Below, in pieces: positions 20,475-29,816 of a stretch of DNA of 64,000 nt. How positions within the stretch are numbered: the stretch's first letter is position 1; the number at the start of each line of letters is the position of its first letter. Source of the stretch: Hyphomicrobiales bacterium (GTDB lineage: Bacteria; Pseudomonadota; Alphaproteobacteria; Rhizobiales; Xanthobacteraceae); assembly GCA_017305455.1 (NCBI GenBank), contig JAFKKO010000111.1:1-64000 (forward strand), given 5' to 3'. A model generated the notes under the pieces. The model did no database searches, was not told the origin of the DNA, and worked only from the letters and a program-made list of their open reading frames with translations. The position numbers and the translations under genes were made by a program.

Positions 20475-21611
20475 TTAGCTGCGGCGCGCGATGGCGCCCG
20501 CCTCGATCTCGAAAATGTCGGCGCTGGCGCCGATGTCGGCGAAGGCGGCGGGATCGGCGCCGGTCATCCAGACTTGCGCGCCGAGTTGCGTGAGTTCATC
20601 GAACAGCGCGCGGCGGCGGCCGGGATCGAGATGCGCCACCACTTCGTCGAGCAGCAGCAGCGGCGTGATCCCGGTCATCTCGGCAACAAGGCTGGCATGG
20701 GCGAGCACGAGGCCGATCAGCAGCGCCTTCTGTTCGCCGGTCGAGGCGTCCTTCGCCGGCATGTCCTTCGGCGCGTAGACCACATGCAGGTCGGTCAGAT
20801 GCGGTCCGTTCAAGGTGCGGCCGGCGGCGGCGTCGAGCACGCGGCTCTTTTTCAGCACATCGCGATAGCGGTCCTCAACGGCGGTGGCCGGCTCGTGCAG
20901 CAGCGCATTCTCCATCCAGCCGTCGAGTGCAATCCGCGCCGAAGGGAATGCGGAGCCGGCGCGCCGGCCCAGCATCGCGGCGAGCCGCTGCAGGGTTTCG
21001 CCGCGCTGCGCCGCGACGGCGACCGCAAGCTCGGCGGTCTCGCGCTCGATGGCGTCGCACCAGTGCGCATCGAAATTGCGGTCCTCCAGGAGGCGGTTGC
21101 GCGAACGCAGCGCGCGCTCCAGCGCGGAGACGCGGCTGGAATGATCCTTGTCGATCGCCAGCACCAGGCGATCGAAGAAGCGCCGTCGTTCCGAGGCAGG
21201 ACCGGTGAACAGACCGTCCATCGCCGGCGTGAGCCAGACCATGCGCAGATGATTGCCGAACGCGGTGGCCGAGGAGACCGGCTCGCGGTCGATCCGCGCC
21301 CGGCGGCCGGAAGTCGAGCCCTCGGCGCCCGGAATGTCGATGCCGGTGCCCAGCGTGGCAAGGCCGAGCGCGCCCTCGATCTCGGCCGAGACCGCCCATG
21401 AGCCGTCGCCCTGCTGGTTGGCGATGTCCTCGAGCGTGGCACGGCGCAGGCCGCGGCCGGGCGAGAGCAGCGAGACCGCCTCAAGGCAGTTGGTCTTGCC
21501 CGCGCCGTTGGGGCCGACCAGCACGACGAGATCGCCGCGGGTGATGAGACTTGCGGCGCGATAATTGCGGAAGTTGTTGAGGACAAGGCGCAGGATGCGG
21601 GAGACGGTCAT
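20475..21611 (-). CDS. recF: DNA replication and repair protein RecF
   Basis: This 378-residue SMC-like ATPase loads RecA at gaps. Walker A is GPNGAGKTNCLEA, the signature STGEQKALLIGL lies late in the protein, and Walker B is LLLLDEVVAHLD. The start is placed at the ATG giving MTVSRILRLVLNNFRNY, the usual RecF N-terminus. An in-frame ATG 22 codons earlier lies inside the intergenic palindromic repeat. Confidence 0.95.
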   Translation of the reverse strand: MTVSRILRLVLNNFRNYRAASLITRGDLVVLVGPNGAGKTNCLEAVSLLSPGRGLRRATLEDIANQQGDGSWAVSAEIEGALGLATLGTGIDIPGAEGSTSGRRARIDREPVSSATAFGNHLRMVWLTPAMDGLFTGPASERRRFFDRLVLAIDKDHSSRVSALERALRSRNRLLEDRNFDAHWCDAIERETAELAVAVAAQRGETLQRLAAMLGRRAGSAFPSARIALDGWMENALLHEPATAVEDRYRDVLKKSRVLDAAAGRTLNGPHLTDLHVVYAPKDMPAKDASTGEQKALLIGLVLAHASLVAEMTGITPLLLLDEVVAHLDPGRRRALFDELTQLGAQVWMTGADPAAFADIGASADIFEIEAGAIARRS

Positions 21612-21625
21612 GGCAACTACTCTGT

Positions 21626-21712
21626 CGTCATGCCCGGCTTTATGCGGGGCATCCACGTCTTTCGAAGCCATCCGCAAAGACGTGGATGGCCGGGACGAGC
21701 CCGGCCATGACG
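21626..21712. repeat. Intergenic palindromic repeat (Nitrobacteraceae type)
   Basis: Between dnaN and recF there is a near-perfect palindrome: CGTCATGCCCGGC at the left faces GCCCGGCCATGACG at the right, and the inner arms are GGCATCCACGTCTTT and AAAGACGTGGATGGC. Repeats of this form, with CGTCATG...CATGACG ends and an ACGTGGATG core, are abundant between genes in Bradyrhizobium and Rhodopseudomonas. It may act as a transcript-stabilising stem or be a relic of a small mobile repeat. Confidence 0.85.
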
Positions 21713-21746
21713 CAATTTAGTCAGCGTGTGAATGGGCAAAAGAGCT

Positions 21747-22865
21747 TTACACCCGCATCGGCATCAGCACGTAGAGCGCGCCTTTGGCATCCTTGTCGTG
21801 GATCAGGGTCGGCGAGCCCGGATCGGCGAGTTGCAGCACCGCGACCTCGCCTTCGATCTGCGCGGCGATGTCGAGCAGATAGCGCGAGTTGAAGCCGATA
21901 TCGAGCGGATCGGCGGCGTATTCGACTTCGAGCTCCTCGGTCGCACTGCCGGAATCCGGATTGGTGACCGACAGCACCAGCTTGCCGGGCGACAGCGCGA
22001 GCTTGACCGCGCGGCCGCGCTCGCTGGAGATCGTCGAGACGCGGTCCACCGCGGCCTCGAAGTCGGCCTTGTCGACCACCAGCTCCTTGTCGTTGTTCTG
22101 CGGAATGACGCGGGCATAGTCGGGGAAGGTGCCGTCGATCAGCTTCGAGGTCAGCACCACATTGGCGATGGTGAAGCGGATCTTGCCCTGCGACAATTCG
22201 AGGCCGACCTCGGATTCATTGTCCTCGATCAGGCGCTGCACCTCGCCGACCGTCTTGCGCGGCACGATCACGCCCGGCATGCCGGCGGCGCCCTTCGGCA
22301 GCGCCAGATCAACCTGGGCGAGACGGTGGCCATCGGTGGCCACGCCGCGCAGCGTCGGCTCCTTCGCGGTGCCCGCCGCGTGCAGATAGATGCCGTTGAG
22401 ATAATAGCGGGTCTCTTCGGTCGAGATCGCGAATTGCGCGCGATCGATCAGGCGCTTGATATCGGTCGCCGCGAGCGCGAAGGCGTGGGTCATGTCGCCG
22501 GCGGCAAGATCCGGGAAATCGCTTTCCGGCAGCGTCTGCAACGTGAAGCGCGAACGGCCGGCGCGGATTGCCAGCACCGAGCGGTCGCTGTCTCCTTCGA
22601 GCACGATCTGCGCGCCGTCCGGTAATTTGCGCACGATGTCGTAGAACATATGCGCCGGCACGGTTGTGGCGCCGCCATTGCCGACTTCGGCCGGCAGCGT
22701 CTCGGTGACTTCGAGATCGAGATCAGTGGCCTTGAGGCTGAGACGGGCGTTCTCGGCGCGGATCAGGACGTTGCCGAGGATCGGAATGGTGTTGCGACGT
22801 TCGACCACGCGATGGACGTGACCAAGAGACTTCAGGAGCTGCGCCCGCTCGACGGTGACTTTCAT
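21747..22865 (-). CDS. dnaN: DNA polymerase III beta sliding clamp
   Basis: This 372-residue processivity clamp forms a ring dimer on DNA. The start at MKVTVERAQLLKSLGHVHRVVERRNTIPILGN is the canonical N-terminus; the reading frame is open 29 codons further upstream but that leader is not conserved-looking. It ends with YVLMPMRV as expected (hydrophobic ...PMR C-terminus). dnaA lies upstream on the same strand with a 245-bp gap. Confidence 0.97.
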   Translation of the reverse strand: MKVTVERAQLLKSLGHVHRVVERRNTIPILGNVLIRAENARLSLKATDLDLEVTETLPAEVGNGGATTVPAHMFYDIVRKLPDGAQIVLEGDSDRSVLAIRAGRSRFTLQTLPESDFPDLAAGDMTHAFALAATDIKRLIDRAQFAISTEETRYYLNGIYLHAAGTAKEPTLRGVATDGHRLAQVDLALPKGAAGMPGVIVPRKTVGEVQRLIEDNESEVGLELSQGKIRFTIANVVLTSKLIDGTFPDYARVIPQNNDKELVVDKADFEAAVDRVSTISSERGRAVKLALSPGKLVLSVTNPDSGSATEELEVEYAADPLDIGFNSRYLLDIAAQIEGEVAVLQLADPGSPTLIHDKDAKGALYVLMPMRV

Positions 22866-23110
22866 GACGCTTTGTCCGATTCCAAACCACTGATCTGCAC
22901 CCGTCGCCCGCGCGGTCTCCGCTTTCCGGCGGTGCTCCGCGTGCTGCGACATGCGCGATGGAGATGCCAGCGCCTTGCGGCGGTCCGGCGGTTGACACCG
23001 TCACCCACCCAGGATCCGGGCCGGCAGCGGGGTGCGTAAAGTGGCTTGGATACGAAGCAAGCGCAAGGGCGGCGTGACCGCCGCCCCCGCTTTCCCCGGC
23101 GGATTCGCCG

Positions 23111-24541
23111 TTATTCCTGCAGCTGCCGCTTGAGCAGTTCGACCTCGTCGGACAGCGCAAGATCCTTGGCGACCAGCGCCTCGATCTTGCGGACCGCATG
23201 CAGCACGGTGGTGTGGTCGCGGCCGCCGAAGCGCCGGCCGATTTCCGGCAGCGAGCGCAGGGTCAGGGTCTTGGCGAGATACATCGCCACCTGGCGCGGG
23301 CGGACCACATTGGCGGTGCGGCGGGAGGAAAGCAGGTCGGAGCGGCTGACATTGTACTGCCGCGCCACCACGCGCTGGATGTCCTCGATCTTGACCCGGC
23401 GCGGCTCCTGCGGACGGACGAGGTCGCGGACCTCGCGCTCGGCCATTTCCAGCGTCACCGGCTGGGCGTTGAGCTTGCTGTGGGCGAGCAGGCGGTTGAT
23501 CGCGCCCTCAAGATCGCGGCCGTTATGGGTGATCGCCTTGGCCAGATATTCCAGCACCGGCAGCGGCACGTCGAAGCTGGCATGGTGGACGCGCGCCGCG
23601 GCGACGCGCGATTTGAGGATTTCCAGCCGCAGCTCCTCGCCGAGCGAGCCCATCTCGACCACAAGGCCGCCGGCGAGGCGCGAACGCACCCGGTCGTCGA
23701 GACTTTCCAGATCGGACGGCGGACGATCGGCGGCGATTACCACCTGGCGGCCGGCATCGATCAGCGCATTGAGGGTGTGGCAGAACTCGGCCTGGGTCGA
23801 TTTGCCCTGCAGGAACTGCAGATCGTCGATCACCAGCACGTCGATGCCGCGCAGCGCTTCCTTGAAAGCCAGCGCGGTCTGGGTCTTCAGCGCGGCGACG
23901 AAGCCGTACATGAATTTTTCCGCGGTCAGATACAGCACCTTGCGCTCGATGCTGGAATTGCCAGACCAGGTCACCGCCTGCAGCAGATGGGTTTTGCCGA
24001 GGCCGACGCCGGCGTGAATATAGAGCGGGTTGAACATCACCGGATCGCCGCGGCGACCTTCAGCGACCTGACGCGCCGCGGCCAGCGCCAGCGTGTTGGA
24101 ACGGCCGGAGACGAAGCTTGCGAAGGTCAGGCGCGGATCGAGCGGCGAGCCGCCCAGCGCCTCGTGGCTTGCCGAGACCGGTACGGTCGCGACCGCGCGC
24201 GGGTCGGCGGCATGGCTGCGCTCGGCCGGACGATCCTCGGCCGCCTTGGCATCCTTCGCCGCCGGCGCGGCCGCACGCACCGGGGTGCGGACGGAAAGGT
24301 CGATGCGATGCACCTGCGGCACTTCGGCCTGCCAGCAGCTCAGCACGCGCTCGGCGTAGTGGGTCTGGATCCAGCTTTTCAGGAAGCGGGTCGGTACCGA
24401 CAGATGCACGCTCTCGTCGCTGATCTGTTCAAGGTCCATACGCGCGAACCAGCTCGAATAAACATCCTCTCCGACGCTGGAGCGAAGCCGTCCCTTCACT
24501 CGTGCCCAACGATCCTGTTCCGTGCCTGCCGCGATGGTCAT
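23111..24541 (-). CDS. dnaA: Chromosomal replication initiator DnaA
   Basis: This is the AAA+ initiator that melts oriC. Domain I begins [32 protein letters not shown]. The AAA+ Walker [13 protein letters not shown], Walker [11 protein letters not shown] and the C-terminal DNA-binding signature [15 protein letters not shown] are all present. I place the start at the ATG giving [12 protein letters not shown] (476 residues), because domain I begins almost at once in relatives. In-frame ATGs 13 and 30 codons upstream are possible and none has a strong Shine-Dalgarno. Confidence 0.96.
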   Translation of the reverse strand: MTIAAGTEQDRWARVKGRLRSSVGEDVYSSWFARMDLEQISDESVHLSVPTRFLKSWIQTHYAERVLSCWQAEVPQVHRIDLSVRTPVRAAAPAAKDAKAAEDRPAERSHAADPRAVATVPVSASHEALGGSPLDPRLTFASFVSGRSNTLALAAARQVAEGRRGDPVMFNPLYIHAGVGLGKTHLLQAVTWSGNSSIERKVLYLTAEKFMYGFVAALKTQTALAFKEALRGIDVLVIDDLQFLQGKSTQAEFCHTLNALIDAGRQVVIAADRPPSDLESLDDRVRSRLAGGLVVEMGSLGEELRLEILKSRVAAARVHHASFDVPLPVLEYLAKAITHNGRDLEGAINRLLAHSKLNAQPVTLEMAEREVRDLVRPQEPRRVKIEDIQRVVARQYNVSRSDLLSSRRTANVVRPRQVAMYLAKTLTLRSLPEIGRRFGGRDHTTVLHAVRKIEALVAKDLALSDEVELLKRQLQE

Positions 24542-25750
24542 GTTGTCCGTACTTTTCTGGTTGAGTTTCTGGTTCGACATCAGAGTGTCGGTGGAGGTAG
24601 CGGATCGCCGCGCGCGATCCGTTCCATTCATGGACGAGTTTGCGTTCGGCGAACCGCGCCGTGCCGCATCGTTGCACTGAATGGAATGAGGTGCGCGGTT
24701 AGCGCGTACTCGGAGGGGGATAGGAGGTGCAGATCGGAAAGCGCAGCGGGCCCGTCATCAGGAAAGCAACCTCGCTCGGCATGGCAAAACCCGCAGCGTG
24801 ATGTGTCGCCTGGATGATTGACATAAAATCCCCCTCCTACCGCAGAACCGCCGCGGCAAGCTGCTTCGATTGATCTATTTCAATTCTTGATGCGTGCCCC
24901 GAACGGTTGCCGTTCAGTTCCGCTTTCGCCCGTCTTGCCCGTCCAACCCGTATCGTCCTTCTGCTTTCGGCGATGTTCGGAAATGGATCGTCTGCGTGCT
25001 TGTCTCTTGCACCCGGCGTTGCGGCATCCGAAATCGGATGACGCGGCCTTGAGAGAATTATCAACGCAGGGATCCGATCTCACAAACCGTGTGAGACGTA
25101 ATCCGCCACCGCTTGGAAAGCGTCGCTGACGTGCATGCCGCCGCTGGTCTGCACGTTCGCCCTTGATTTACCGGCCGCTTTAGATCGGCAAGTCGCAGGC
25201 GCCGCGACGGGTTTAAGAAAGCCACAAGGGCTTTCGTCTCGCAACGCATTTGATTTTGCCGCTCTTGCACCGCATGTGACTTGGGCGCCCTCGCGCCTTC
25301 GTTCACGTTCTGAAGCGAAACGGCAAGATTTTGAATCTGTGTGGAGATTCGAAGAGCCGCGGTGCTGCCTCGCGGTCCGGGGTGACCTAAAATAAATTCA
25401 TAAATTGTTTACGTTTGCGGACCGCGAAACGGCATTTTGCAAGTACTGCTCCGCGCTATGCCGATAAGTGATTAGTGTGCCGTTGATTTTTGTGTTCGTC
25501 GCGACAGGGTAACTTCGCTGTCAGTCGATCGCTCCGACCTGTTGCCGGTTGCTTTTTTTGAACGCTCATGCATGGCCCGCGCCTGCAGACAAAGGCGGTA
25601 TTACTCGGTGCCGAAAAGCGCAGTCGTGGATGGAGATGGCGAAAAATTGCGGAGCGGATTGTCCAGGATGAGACGGTAACGCGGGGGCGCCGTCGCGCTG
25701 CCGACAAGGTTATCGTTGCGCGATGGCGCGGACCGATGAGGCGGCCAGCA
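24542..25750. other. Gene-free dnaA-rpsT interval, candidate replication origin
   Basis: About 1.2 kb between dnaA and rpsT contains no convincing gene. It has an unusually AT-rich tract at 25387-25412 (TAAAATAAATTCATAAATTG core) in an otherwise GC-rich setting and a DnaA-box-like TTATCAACG at about 25059 (two mismatches to TTATCCACA). A perfect inverted repeat lies at 25078-25096. Position upstream of dnaA in a dnaA-dnaN-recF-gyrB block is typical of oriC. No cluster of exact DnaA boxes is visible, so the call is tentative. Promoters of dnaA and any rpsT 3' processing sites must also lie here. Confidence 0.35.
25078..25096. promoter_or_regulatory. Perfect inverted repeat TCTCACA-N5-TGTGAGA
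   Basis: Two perfect 7-bp arms separated by AACCG lie about 540 bp upstream of dnaA, 15 bp after the DnaA-box-like TTATCAACG. The size and symmetry suit a dimeric repressor or replication-control protein. The cognate protein is not known. Confidence 0.4.
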
Positions 25751-25751
25751 A

Positions 25752-25777
25752 AAAGCCCGGCACGAAGGCCGGGCTTT
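25752..25777 (-). terminator. rpsT intrinsic terminator
   Basis: AAAGCCCGGC and GCCGGGCTTT form a perfect 10-bp stem with a six-base loop. On the minus strand it ends in a run of T residues (GGGCTTTTTGC). It begins 25 bp after the rpsT stop. Confidence 0.85.
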
Positions 25778-25801
25778 GAATTTTGGGATTGCTTCGTCGC
25801 G

Positions 25802-26068
25802 TTATTTCGCGAGACGGGCGATCTGATGCGCGAGGCGCGAGACCTTGCGGCTCGCATTGTTCTTGTGAACGAGGTTGCGCTGCGCCGCCTTCATCAACTC
25901 CGGCTCGGCGTCCTTGAACGCCGCCAGCGCCGCGTCGCGGTCGCCCTTGGCGATCGCTTGCTCGACGGTGCGCACCGCGCCGCGCATCTGGGTGCGGCGC
26001 GACTTGTTGACGGCGGTGCGGCGGGTGATCTTGCGCGTCGCCTTCTTAGCGGAAGAGGTATTCGCCAT
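25802..26068 (-). CDS. rpsT: 30S ribosomal protein S20
   Basis: This 88-residue, lysine/arginine-rich protein binds 16S rRNA in the small subunit. The N-terminus [29 protein letters not shown] and the NKASRKxSRLAHxI-like C-terminus ([17 protein letters not shown]) are typical. It is followed by a strong terminator and is monocistronic. Its position flanking the dnaA region is characteristic of the Nitrobacteraceae. Confidence 0.96.
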   Translation of the reverse strand: MANTSSAKKATRKITRRTAVNKSRRTQMRGAVRTVEQAIAKGDRDAALAAFKDAEPELMKAAQRNLVHKNNASRKVSRLAHQIARLAK

Positions 26069-26339
26069 GTGCTCTCGGTCCTTCAGACAGCGGCGCCACC
26101 TTCAGGTGTCGCCGGACTGCTTTGATCTGATCGACCGGTTGGCCGATGCGTGGGTGATTGATGTTCCATCAAAGAACAGCGGCGGCCGGATCGCTCCGCC
26201 GCCAGTTGAAGGGTCTTATAATGGGGCGGCTCCGGACCGTCAACGACTTCCGGAGTGTCCAAAGGGTGCGGAGAAGGGCCGTTTTGGTTGAATTTTGGGG
26301 CTTTGGCGGCTATTGCGGCTGAAACGCAAAGGATAACGC

Positions 26340-26657
26340 ATGATCCGCGGGTTTTTCCGCCTGATCGGCCTCTTGCTGCTGGCCGGTGGTTTCATTTTCC
26401 TGGTTTACGACGGCGCTCGCTCGATCGCCGACCAGACCCTGCGGCTGACCCGGCTCGGCGACTTCTGGAACGATATCAATCAGGCGAGCCAGGCCTCGTT
26501 CCAGCACGCGGTCGAGGGCATTTCCACCGCGCTGTGGAGCGGGGTGGTTAAGATGATCCTCAACCAGCCGACCTGGGCGGTGCTCGGCCTCGCCGGCATC
26601 GTGCTGCTGCTTGCGTTCCGCCCCGCCAAGCCGCTGATCGGCTACGGCCGCGACTAG
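26340..26657 (+). CDS. Conserved hypothetical small membrane protein
   Basis: This 105-residue protein has two clear hydrophobic segments, at about residues 6-24 (FFRLIGLLLLAGGFIFLVY) and 78-93 (WAVLGLAGIVLLLAF). Between them lies a soluble stretch of about 50 residues rich in Ser, Gln and Asp. AAGGA seven bases before the ATG supports the start. I know no function. It lies between rpsT (divergent) and msrA (same strand, 85 bp downstream). Confidence 0.75.
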   Translation: MIRGFFRLIGLLLLAGGFIFLVYDGARSIADQTLRLTRLGDFWNDINQASQASFQHAVEGISTALWSGVVKMILNQPTWAVLGLAGIVLLLAFRPAKPLIGYGRD

Positions 26658-26742
26658 AACCTTTTCCGCTCTGATTTTTCGCGGTCTGACTTTTGATCTG
26701 CGGCTGCCTATATTCCTCTCACGGAATTAAGGGAGACCGCCG

Positions 26743-27393
26743 ATGTTCTTTTCGCGCAAGCCGCTGAGCCTGCCGACCGCCGACGAGGCGTTGCCGGGCC
26801 GCTCCACCGCTATTCCCACCGCGCGCAGCCATTTCGTCAATGGCCGGCTGCTGAAGCCGCCGTTTCCGGACGGCATCGAGACGGCCGTGTTCGCGATGGG
26901 CTGTTTCTGGGGCGCAGAACGCAAGTTCTGGCAGCTCGGCGAGGGCATTTACATCACCGCGGCGGGCTATGCCGGTGGTTCGACGCCGAACCCGACCTAT
27001 GAAGAGACCTGCAGCGGGCGCACCGGCCATACCGAAGTGGTGCTGGTGGCGTTCGATCCGGTGAAGATCTCCTACGAGCAGCTTCTGAGGACGTTCTGGG
27101 AAAATCACGATCCGACCCAGGGCATGCGTCAGGGCAACGATATCGGCACGCAATATCGCTCGGCGATCTACACCACGAGCGAGGTGCAGATGCAGGCCGC
27201 GCTGGCGTCGAAAGCAGCCTATGGCGCGGCGCTCGCCGCCAAGGGCCTTGGCGAGATCACCACCGAGATCGCCCCGCTGCGCGACTTCTATTATGCCGAG
27301 GACTATCACCAGCAATATCTGGCGAAGAATCCCGCCGGCTATTGCGGACTCGGGGGGACCGGCGTGTCCTGCCCGGTCGGCGTCGGCGCTTGA
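26743..27393 (+). CDS. msrA: Peptide-methionine (S)-S-oxide reductase MsrA
   Basis: This 216-residue protein repairs methionine-S-sulfoxide in proteins. The catalytic motif [11 protein letters not shown] places the nucleophile at C54. Recycling cysteines are available at the C-terminus ([14 protein letters not shown]). The N-terminal extension before the motif is typical of the longer alphaproteobacterial MsrA. GGGAG lies upstream of the ATG. No signal peptide is seen. Confidence 0.94.
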   Translation: MFFSRKPLSLPTADEALPGRSTAIPTARSHFVNGRLLKPPFPDGIETAVFAMGCFWGAERKFWQLGEGIYITAAGYAGGSTPNPTYEETCSGRTGHTEVVLVAFDPVKISYEQLLRTFWENHDPTQGMRQGNDIGTQYRSAIYTTSEVQMQAALASKAAYGAALAAKGLGEITTEIAPLRDFYYAEDYHQQYLAKNPAGYCGLGGTGVSCPVGVGA

Positions 27394-27498
27394 CGGGCGA
27401 AACGGACGGAACTCGTCCGCTCGTTACCCTTTATTAACCATAAATGCGGCACACCGGACCTTGTCCTTCATGGAGAAGGCAGGGCCCCGGAGCGTGTC

Positions 27499-28137
27499 GT
27501 GCGCGCATTTCGCTGTTCGCTGATCGCCATTGGCCTCGCGGCGCTTGCCGTGTCGGGCTGCGCGCGCGCGCCGGCGCCGGTCGCGATGCAGCCGCGTGCC
27601 GATCTCGACGCGCTGGCCTACAAAATGGCGCCGGCCGCCGCTTCCCCGGCCGCTTACAGCTATGCCTCAACCGAGGGGCCATACCGGCTCGGCGCCGGCG
27701 ACAAGCTGCGTATCGTGATTTACGGCCAGGAAGGCCTCACCAACACCTATGCGGTCGATGCCGGCGGTGCGATCACGCTGCCGTTGATCGGCGCGGTCAA
27801 GGCGCGCGGCATGACGCCGGCCGAGCTTGCCGCCGTGATCACCGCGCGGCTGAAGCAGGGCTATCTGCGCGAGCCTTACGTCGCGGTCGAAATCGAATCC
27901 TATCGGCCGTTTTTTATTCTCGGCGAGGTCACCGCGCCCGGCCAGTATCCCTATGTGCCGAACATGACGGTGGAGAGCGCGGTGGCGATCGCCGGCGGCT
28001 TCACGCCGCGCGCCCAGCGCGGCGAGGTGACGTTGACCCGCAGTGATCGGGACGGGCGTGCGGCGCGGGTAAGCGCGCCGCTCGGCACGCTGCTGCAGCC
28101 GGGCGACACCGTGCAGGTCGGCGAGCGCTGGTTCTGA
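27499..28137 (+). CDS. Polysaccharide biosynthesis/export lipoprotein (Wza-type)
   Basis: This 212-residue outer-membrane-associated export protein has a lipoprotein signal peptide with lipobox VSGC (about C21). A Poly_export domain follows (YRLGAGDKLRIVIYGQEGLTNTYAVDAGGAITLPLIG), then a SLBB-like segment (FILGEVTAPGQYPYVPNMTVESAVAIAGG). The start is a GTG. It is shorter than E. coli Wza and of the form common in rhizobial exopolysaccharide export. No other polysaccharide genes lie beside it. Confidence 0.88.
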   Translation: MRAFRCSLIAIGLAALAVSGCARAPAPVAMQPRADLDALAYKMAPAAASPAAYSYASTEGPYRLGAGDKLRIVIYGQEGLTNTYAVDAGGAITLPLIGAVKARGMTPAELAAVITARLKQGYLREPYVAVEIESYRPFFILGEVTAPGQYPYVPNMTVESAVAIAGGFTPRAQRGEVTLTRSDRDGRAARVSAPLGTLLQPGDTVQVGERWF

Positions 28138-28164
28138 GTCGCTTGCGGCGCGTGGGACGGAACC

Positions 28165-28500
28165 CTACGGCCGCAGCCAGGGTCGCGACCAGTCGCCCTT
28201 CCAGCCGGTGAGGCGGCCCTTGCGGAATTGCAGATAGAGCGGATCGTTGCGGAACAGGAAGCCCTGGCCGTTGACGTTGCGGATCACCATGAAGGTCTCG
28301 TTGCCGGGCGTGCCCTGCACATAGGCGAGCGGTACGCCGAGCACGCTCGAAACGGTGTCGGCATTCATGCCGAAAGCGAGCGGCGTGGTGTTCGACAGCG
28401 TGGTGGTGAAGGGACGCGGCTGGCCTTGCGCGCAGAGCGGCAGGGGCGCCGCGAGCAGCAGCGCGCCGGCCAGGCTCCCGCAGATCGACATCCGTTTCAT
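28165..28500 (-). CDS. Secreted hypothetical protein
   Basis: This is a roughly 111-residue protein with a Sec signal peptide (MKRMSICGSLAGALLLAAPLPLCAQ) and a small mature domain carrying FGMNADTVSSVLGVPLAYVQGTPG. That segment resembles the SmpA/BamE-like fold pattern in which helices pack on a short sheet (SVLGxP motif). The ATG chosen here gives a clean signal peptide; the frame is open 27 codons further. It follows the LOG-family gene by 80 bp on the same strand. Confidence 0.7.
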   Translation of the reverse strand: MKRMSICGSLAGALLLAAPLPLCAQGQPRPFTTTLSNTTPLAFGMNADTVSSVLGVPLAYVQGTPGNETFMVIRNVNGQGFLFRNDPLYLQFRKGRLTGWKGDWSRPWLRP

Positions 28501-28580
28501 GACATCATGCATGGACGCGATTGTCGCCGGAATGTCGCGCAAGGCAAGCCCCAGCCTCAGGCTTCCCGCACATCCGTCCA

Positions 28581-29405
28581 TCAGTCGACCGGACCCGGGC
28601 CATGCGCCTGCAACCCGCGGCGGACCAGTGAAGCCCAGCCTTCCTCGGCCGTTTCGGCGAATTCAAACAGCCCGAGGTCTTCGGCGGCGATCACGCCTTC
28701 TTCAACCAGAGCGTCGAAGTTGATGATCCTGCGCCAGTAGCTCTCGTCGAACATGACGATCGGGGCGTGCGGCGCCTTGCGGGTCTGTTGCAGCGTGAGC
28801 AGCTCGAAAAGTTCGTCCATGGTGCCGAACCCGCCCGGAAAGATCGCCAGCGCATTGGCGCGCATGGCAAGATGCATCTTGCGCATCGCGAAATAGTGAA
28901 ACCGGAAACTGAGCTCCGGCGTGATGTAGGGGTTGGGCAGCTGCTCGTGCGGCAAGGTGATGTTGAAGCCGATGCTCGGAGCGCCGACGTCGGCGGCCCC
29001 GCGATTGGCGGCTTCCATGATGCCGGGTCCGCCGCCGGTGGCGATGACGTTGTCCCGCCACCGGTGCCTTGGAGCGAAGGCGCCGCCGCGCTCGGAGGCG
29101 ATGCGGCCGAACTCGCGCGCGATCCGATAGAACTCGGAGCGCTTTTGTCCTTGCGCGGCCATCGTCTTTTCCGCCTCGGTCTGCGCTGCCGCCACCGCGG
29201 CCTCGGCCTGCTCCGGCGAAGGGATGCGCGCACCTCCGAACACGATGATGGTCGAGCGGATGCCCCAGTCGCGCAGCGAAAATTCGGCCTTGCTGTATTC
29301 GAGCGCAAAGCGAATGGCCCGCATTTCGTCGCGAAGCAGGAATTCGGTATCTTCGACGGCGAGCAATGTGCTGCGCGAGCCGTTTTTGGTCGTCGTTTCG
29401 GTCAT
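28581..29405 (-). CDS. LOG-family nucleotide phosphoribohydrolase
   Basis: This 274-residue protein has the LOG (lonely guy/lysine-decarboxylase-like) signature PGGFGTMDELFELLTLQQT and a preceding GGGPGIMEAANRGA, the AMP/cytokinin-nucleotide binding elements. Family members cleave nucleoside 5'-monophosphates such as cytokinin ribotides. The longer variant with an extended N-terminus (LLRDEMRAIRFALEYSKAE) is common in Alphaproteobacteria and its true substrate is unclear. The start is the ATG giving MTETTTKN. Confidence 0.85.
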   Translation of the reverse strand: MTETTTKNGSRSTLLAVEDTEFLLRDEMRAIRFALEYSKAEFSLRDWGIRSTIIVFGGARIPSPEQAEAAVAAAQTEAEKTMAAQGQKRSEFYRIAREFGRIASERGGAFAPRHRWRDNVIATGGGPGIMEAANRGAADVGAPSIGFNITLPHEQLPNPYITPELSFRFHYFAMRKMHLAMRANALAIFPGGFGTMDELFELLTLQQTRKAPHAPIVMFDESYWRRIINFDALVEEGVIAAEDLGLFEFAETAEEGWASLVRRGLQAHGPGPVD

Positions 29406-29816
29406 GGAATGATTGACTCGGATTTTCGCTTTCGAGCGGACAGGACATCGTTGCTTCCGGCGGCGATCGCACCCCCGGCCTGACGACATTAGTCTGCGCG
29501 CGAAGCAAGCGGAATAGCGATAGCGCGTCTCCGGCGGAAGGCTTTGAGTTCGCACGCATTTGCCCGGAGCGACGCACCCGGCCGGCTGCGGTGAAGAATC
29601 AGACTGCGGCGAATCGACGTGGGATGTTGCGATGTTGAATCAATGACGCGCCATTCGGAATAAATCGGCGAACTCATATGTCATTGAAGTACTGGGATAA
29701 TTCATATCCAGCCCATCGCAGTTCTTGGGTCCGACGGAAGAAGCTCTTTTGATCCAACACTCCCGCCACTATCAGATGGCGCGCGATCTCAAATCGGCTT
29801 CGTCGCCCTTGCCATC
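29406..29816. other. Gene-free boundary region
   Basis: These 411 bases contain no credible coding region. The LOG gene promoter should be here on the minus strand. By eye the sequence after about 29.6 kb is less GC-rich than the core genes to its left, and the gene content changes to the RpoE/ChrR locus, so this may be the edge of an accessory region. I see no tRNA, integrase or direct repeat. Confidence 0.4.

Noticed and set aside
25055..25068. DnaA box TTATCAACG
   Set aside because: It has two mismatches to the consensus and stands alone, so it is mentioned within the origin candidate but not listed as a site.
27421..27445. CtrA-like half-site (TTAACC) upstream of the polysaccharide export gene
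   Set aside because: Only one clear half-site is present and the spacing to the TTAC-like partner is six rather than seven bases; too weak to list as regulatory.
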